A stretch of DNA of 37,565 bases. It comes from Oscillochloris sp. ZM17-4 (GTDB lineage Bacteria > Chloroflexota > Chloroflexia > Chloroflexales > Chloroflexaceae). Below are positions 34,680 through 37,565 of the stretch, in pieces (the stretch's first letter is position 1; each line of letters begins with the position of its first letter). Below the pieces are notes generated by a model that was given only the letters and a program-made list of their open reading frames with translations, searched no databases and had not been told where the DNA came from. A program made the position numbers and the translations under genes. The stretch is taken from positions 34,796-72,360 of the forward strand of contig NZ_JAIEWN010000004.1 of NCBI RefSeq assembly GCF_019599295.1. The letters run 5' to 3'.

Positions 34680-34783
34680 AGCCCGTGACGTTAGCTGCAG
34701 TCTCACGACTTCCTCATTAATGCGTAACTTTTTATCATCGCTTGCCGTTTCTTGTTTGAAGCGTCCTAAGTAGGGGAACAGCA

Positions 34784-35374
34784 GTGTCAACCTCGAAGGA
34801 CGATCTCAGCGAGGTAATCAAGCGGGCACAGCAGGGCGACCAGCGCGCCTTTGATGTGATCTATGATCGCTTCGCCGACCCGCTCTTTCGCTATATCTAT
34901 GCGCGATGCGGCGACGCAACAGCAGCCGAGGACATGCTTGGTGATCTGTGGGTGCGCGTGGTCGAGCGGATAGAGGGCTTTCGCCTGCCGCCAAGCGGCG
35001 GTGAGCAAGCCTTCGCCGCGTGGCTCTACCGGATCGCGTACAACCTTGTGATCGACACCTTTCGGCGCAAGGAGTCGGGGAACGTCCCGCTCAATCCATA
35101 TATCTCAGACCGAGACCCATCGCCTGACGATCACGCGATCATCGGCGACGAGCGCCGCGAGCTGCGCGAGGCGATCGAGAAGCTCACCCCCGATCAGCGA
35201 GAGGTTGTGCTGATGCGATTTATCGAGGAGCGCAGCAACGCCGAGGTCGCCGCCCTGACCGGGCGCAGCGAGGGGGCGGTGAAGGTCATGCAGCACAGGG
35301 CGCTGGGCGCTCTAGCCAAGCTGCTTGGTGGCAGCCGCGGGCGACGGCCCGAAAACTATCATCAGGAGGAGTGA
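34784..35374 (+). CDS. ECF-type RNA polymerase sigma factor
   Basis: The 196-residue protein has region 2 (FDVIYDRFADPLFRYIYARC, then AEDMLGDLWVRVVERI) and region 4 (LTPDQREVVLMRFIEERSNAEVAALTGRSEGAVKVMQHRAL, in parts). A short linker, AFAAWLYRIAYNLVIDTFRRK, lies between them. It recruits RNA polymerase to a special promoter set. The GTG start at 34784 follows AGGGGAACAGCA. The DUF5667 membrane protein begins 323 bp downstream on the same strand and is a natural candidate partner or target. Confidence 0.92.
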   Translation: MSTSKDDLSEVIKRAQQGDQRAFDVIYDRFADPLFRYIYARCGDATAAEDMLGDLWVRVVERIEGFRLPPSGGEQAFAAWLYRIAYNLVIDTFRRKESGNVPLNPYISDRDPSPDDHAIIGDERRELREAIEKLTPDQREVVLMRFIEERSNAEVAALTGRSEGAVKVMQHRALGALAKLLGGSRGRRPENYHQEE

Positions 35375-35697
35375 CGTAGCGGTCGCTCAGACAGCGCCCC
35401 CTCATGGTATGCCCAAGAACCGTGTCGCGCTGTCGCATCATCACCACCTAGAAGGTAGGCGGGGAAATAGGTAACGAGGCGCGTGGGGCGATGCTCCGCT
35501 CCACAGGGCTCTCTCGCAGAGGTGCGACGAGGCTCTCCCACCCACCTTCCGTATCATGCGCGCATAGACAAGGTTCCAGAGAGCTGTACAGTTTGGCATA
35601 GCGCAAGGCATCCCAATGCGTAAACCCTGCCACCTGCCACCTGCCACCTGAAACCTTGTCATACTACTTATAGCCCACTATGGGCTGGGCGATCACC
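35375..35697. other. 323-bp gap between sigma factor and DUF5667 gene
   Basis: It contains a small imperfect hairpin GTGGGGCG/CGCTCCAC (about 35482-35502), a copy of the pattern GGCTCTC on both sides of it, and CCACCTG heptamers (35626-35650). Small open frames on the minus strand are not convincing. No clear promoter or terminator is visible. Confidence 0.4.
35626..35650. repeat. Heptamer array (CCACCTG)
   Basis: Three and a half tandem copies of CCACCTG, 48 bases before the DUF5667 start. It is the reverse complement of the GGCAGGT array at 19506-19529. Confidence 0.8.
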
Positions 35698-37113
35698 ATG
35701 ACTGACCATTCCTACAGCGTTGAGGATGCCCTGGACAGCTGCCTGGCACGCATAAGCGCAGGAGAGCCGGCCGAGGTATGCCTGAGCGACTTCCCCGAGC
35801 ACGCTGATGAGCTGAGGCCAATGCTGGCCGCGCTCTTGGAGCTTGGAAGCTGGCAGCCGCCCACGATATCGACAAAGACGCGGACGGCGGTGCGCCGGCG
35901 GGCACACGTCGCGCTGCGCCAGGCCCACCCCCGGCGCGCATCGTGGGGCTGGGGCAGGTGGGCGCTGCGCATGGGCGCCGCCGCGCTGCTCATAGCCGCG
36001 CTCCTCGGCAGCGGCGTCGCCTTTGCGGGCGCGAGTCTGCCAGGCACGCCGCTCTATCCGCTCAAGCGGCTGGGCGAGCATGCGCGGCTCGCCTTGGCGA
36101 TCGGTAGCGCGAGCCAGGTCGATCAGCATCTGGCGCTCGCCCAGCACCGGGTCGATGAGATCACGGCGCTCGCGCGTGCGGGGGCCGTGATCGATCCGGA
36201 GCTGATCGCGGATCTGGACGCACACTATCTCAAAGCGGCTGATGCGATCAAGGCGGCTGAGCCGAGCCTGCGCCCTGATCTGCTGATGGTCTATCACGAT
36301 CAGATCGCCTCCCAGCAGACGATCCTCGGTGCGATCGATCGCGATGGCCTCGATGATGCGGCCCGCCTGGCGATCGATGACGCCAGCAGAGCAGTTGTCG
36401 CCGCCGGCGCGATCGTGCCGAGCAGCGGCCCGGCCGAGATGCCCGCCACGGACCCTGAGCCCACGATGGAGGATACGGCGCGGCCTACCGCCCCGGCGAC
36501 GGCGACCGCGAGCCCGAAGCCCTCGCAGTCGCCGACGGCTCGTCCGTCTATGACGCCGAGGCCGACGGCGAGGCCAACGGATCTCCCAACGGCGAGCCCT
36601 CTGCCGAGCCCGACGGCGAGCCCTCTGCCGGCAGTTGTGCCCACGCCCACGGCCGCGCCGCCCACGGCCGCGCCGCCCACGGCCGCGCCGCCCACGGCCG
36701 CGCCGCCCACGGCCGCGCCGACGGATGAAGGGCCAAGCGGGTCGTTCGTCACACCGACACGCGCGCCGAGCGCAACCACATCGCCCGACCCAGGAGGGGA
36801 TGATCGGCCGGGCGGCGGCGGCCGACGCCCGGCGCCTACGCCGGAGCCGACAAAGCCGCGGGAGACCGAGACGCCTGAGCGCAGGCCAACTGACGAGGCG
36901 AAACCCTCGCAGACGCCTGAGCCGGAGCCGACGGACGACAACCATCACGGCGAGACGGAAACGCCTGAGCCCAGGCATAGTGAGACGCCGCTGCCCGAAG
37001 AGACGACGACCTCGAAGCCGACCGAGACGCCGAGGCCAACCGAGACGCGGGAGCCGACCGAGACGCGGAAGCCGACCGAGACGCGGGAGCCGACTGAGAC
37101 TCCTCACCCATAG
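35698..37113 (+). CDS. Membrane-anchored protein with DUF5667-like domain and Pro/Thr/Glu-rich tail
   Basis: The protein has 471 residues from ATG 35698 (ATG 35680 is also possible). The N-terminus (YSVEDALDSCLARISAGEPAE, in part) resembles the cytoplasmic piece of anti-sigma-like proteins. A helix spans about 86-110. After it comes SLPGTPLYPLKRLGEHARLAL, the DUF5667 signature, and a helical domain to about 240. The remainder is low complexity: five exact 15-bp repeats (PTAAP, 36646-36720), then TPEPEPT and TETREP repeats. It probably projects from the cell. A regulatory link with the sigma gene upstream is inferred. Confidence 0.78.
   Translation: MTDHSYSVEDALDSCLARISAGEPAEVCLSDFPEHADELRPMLAALLELGSWQPPTISTKTRTAVRRRAHVALRQAHPRRASWGWGRWALRMGAAALLIAALLGSGVAFAGASLPGTPLYPLKRLGEHARLALAIGSASQVDQHLALAQHRVDEITALARAGAVIDPELIADLDAHYLKAADAIKAAEPSLRPDLLMVYHDQIASQQTILGAIDRDGLDDAARLAIDDASRAVVAAGAIVPSSGPAEMPATDPEPTMEDTARPTAPATATASPKPSQSPTARPSMTPRPTARPTDLPTASPLPSPTASPLPAVVPTPTAAPPTAAPPTAAPPTAAPPTAAPTDEGPSGSFVTPTRAPSATTSPDPGGDDRPGGGGRRPAPTPEPTKPRETETPERRPTDEAKPSQTPEPEPTDDNHHGETETPEPRHSETPLPEETTTSKPTETPRPTETREPTETRKPTETREPTETPHP
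36646..36720 (+). repeat. Five exact 15-bp tandem repeats in the coding region
   Basis: Unit CCCACGGCCGCGCCG, five exact copies encoding PTAAP. Exact identity suggests recent copy-number change. A second coding repeat, 18 bp long (TETREP-type), covers about 37020-37100. Confidence 0.95.
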
Positions 37114-37180
37114 TGTATATGGGCCATAGCGCAATAGAGCACACGTAATATCAAATCTTGATTGATACCGTGCATTCTGT

Positions 37181-37230
37181 CACCCTAAGCGAAGCGAAGG
37201 GTCTCGACCGGGATTCTTCGCTTCGCTCAG
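37181..37230. repeat. Inverted repeat of the CACCCTAAGCGAAGCGAAGG type
   Basis: AGCGAAGCGAAG (37188-37199) pairs with CTTCGCTTCGCT (37216-37227), enclosing GGGTCTCGACCGGGATT. I know closely similar repeats from many bacterial genomes as dispersed intergenic elements, but cannot check copy number here. Confidence 0.7.
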
Positions 37231-37470
37231 CACTACGCCGTAACTATTTGGCGGCTGACTCGTTTAGATAGGTAGCTGGATCATGAGCACGGCGCGTCCG
37301 CTCGCGCAGCTCCCCAGAACACCATCTCGCCGCTGTATCTGCCCCCAGACGCAGCGGGCTGCGGCTCGCCGCAGCGCTCAGTGGGGTTTGTGCCGGTACA
37401 CGTTCTCGCCTCTCGCCCTCTGTCTCCCCCCCAGAGGGCGATAGGGGAGGCAGACGCCCGGCCACAGCCC

Positions 37471-37520
37471 AGCAGGCGCCCGCATCCTTCCCCCCCTGGA
37501 TGCGGGCGCTGCTCTTTTTT
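37471..37520 (+). terminator. Intrinsic terminator near the window end
   Basis: A 16-bp stem with one bulged G (37471-37487 with 37498-37513) is followed by C and six T residues (37515-37520). It lies 350 bp after the last gene, so it more likely ends a non-coding transcript. The T-run borders the insertion-element end at 37521. Confidence 0.8.
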
Positions 37521-37565
37521 GGGTGTCACGAATCTTCTTGCAACGGTGGCCATGGCGGGCGGCTG
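37521..37565 (+). mobile_element. Probable left end of an insertion element, continuing beyond the window
   Basis: Bases 37521-37541 are identical to the left end of the MITE-like element (34617-37). The following sequence differs (AACGGTGGCCATGGCGGGCG), with an ATG at 37551 that could open a transposase gene. The rest is outside the window. Confidence 0.5.

Larger units (their letters stand above)
34045..34783. other. 739-bp gap between divergent prkA and sigma-factor genes
   Basis: It holds a strong minus-strand promoter (34337-34365), a 54-bp MITE-like element with direct repeats (34608-34679), and possible plus-strand promoter words. Bases 34400-34530 are GC-rich with a 9-bp hairpin (34449-34457 with 34464-34472) and GTAGC/GCTAC complementarity around it; this may be a structured RNA or a gene remnant. 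On the minus strand a short frame reads VFAHETKLLVSSSLSEGYPA without a start codon. No convincing gene is seen. Confidence 0.55.
37114..37565. other. 452-bp gap at the window end, possible structured RNA
   Basis: After the DUF5667 stop come an inverted repeat (37184-37230), three hairpins (37358-37375; 37414-37440; 37471-37513) and a T-run. The hairpin series ends as an intrinsic terminator, so a small plus-strand RNA is possible. Short minus-strand frames through this area are not convincing. The last 45 bases begin a mobile-element end. Confidence 0.45.

Noticed and set aside
37244-37553. Short minus-strand frames near the window end
   Set aside because: They run through a terminator stem and hairpins and have no ribosome site.

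Overview
The window is GC-rich (roughly two thirds G+C), densely coded DNA from a bacterium most like a member of the Chloroflexota, probably class Chloroflexia. This is inferred from gene content: an MtrA-like/thymidylate synthase fusion, a DUF5667-type protein beside an ECF sigma factor, a PrkA-YhbH-SpoVR cluster and an SqdX-like glycosyltransferase. Intergenic DNA carrying heptamer arrays and perfect hairpins adds to this impression. No rRNA, tRNA or CRISPR array was found. No photosynthesis gene is present, so lifestyle cannot be read from this piece.

Layout. 1-9.8 kb: the 3' end of fabF, holB, a GIDE-domain membrane protein, a small helical protein, a family-4 uracil-DNA glycosylase with a clamp-binding tail, a membrane protein, RNase J, the thymidylate synthase fusion, dcd, a Nudix hydrolase, CcdA and a small hypothetical gene. 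9.8-14.4 kb: an SqdX-like glycosyltransferase behind a four-repeat Pho-box-like promoter, a response regulator with a degenerate GGDEF domain, a dienelactone hydrolase and an OmpR/PhoB-type regulator. 14.4-23.5 kb (minus strand): a System I cytochrome c maturation cluster, ccmA-B-C-D-E-F. It is followed by two genes with degenerate J-like domains and a CcmG-like thioredoxin. One J-like protein carries a CcmI/NrfG-like TPR domain across a membrane segment. CcmE is the CXXXY type. 23.6-25.8 kb: a coiled-coil membrane protein, prmC and a hypothetical gene. 25.8-34.4 kb (minus strand): prkA, yhbH, a membrane glycosyltransferase and spoVR, with a 400-residue LAGLIDADG intein inside SpoVR and a strong promoter upstream of prkA. 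34.6-37.6 kb: a 54-bp MITE-like element, an ECF sigma factor, a DUF5667-type protein with a Pro/Thr-rich tail, a possible structured RNA with a terminator, and what looks like the left end of a related insertion element.

The most distinctive systems are: (1) the variant cytochrome c maturation locus with HPD-less J-like domains; (2) the SpoVR intein within a PrkA/YhbH/SpoVR stress operon that also contains a glycosyltransferase; (3) repeat classes that shape the intergenic DNA, namely heptamer tandem arrays at about ten loci and perfect 15-24 bp stem hairpins, one inserted in frame into a coding region and two supplying mirrored stop codons to convergent genes; and (4) a probable phosphate-regulated glycolipid gene.
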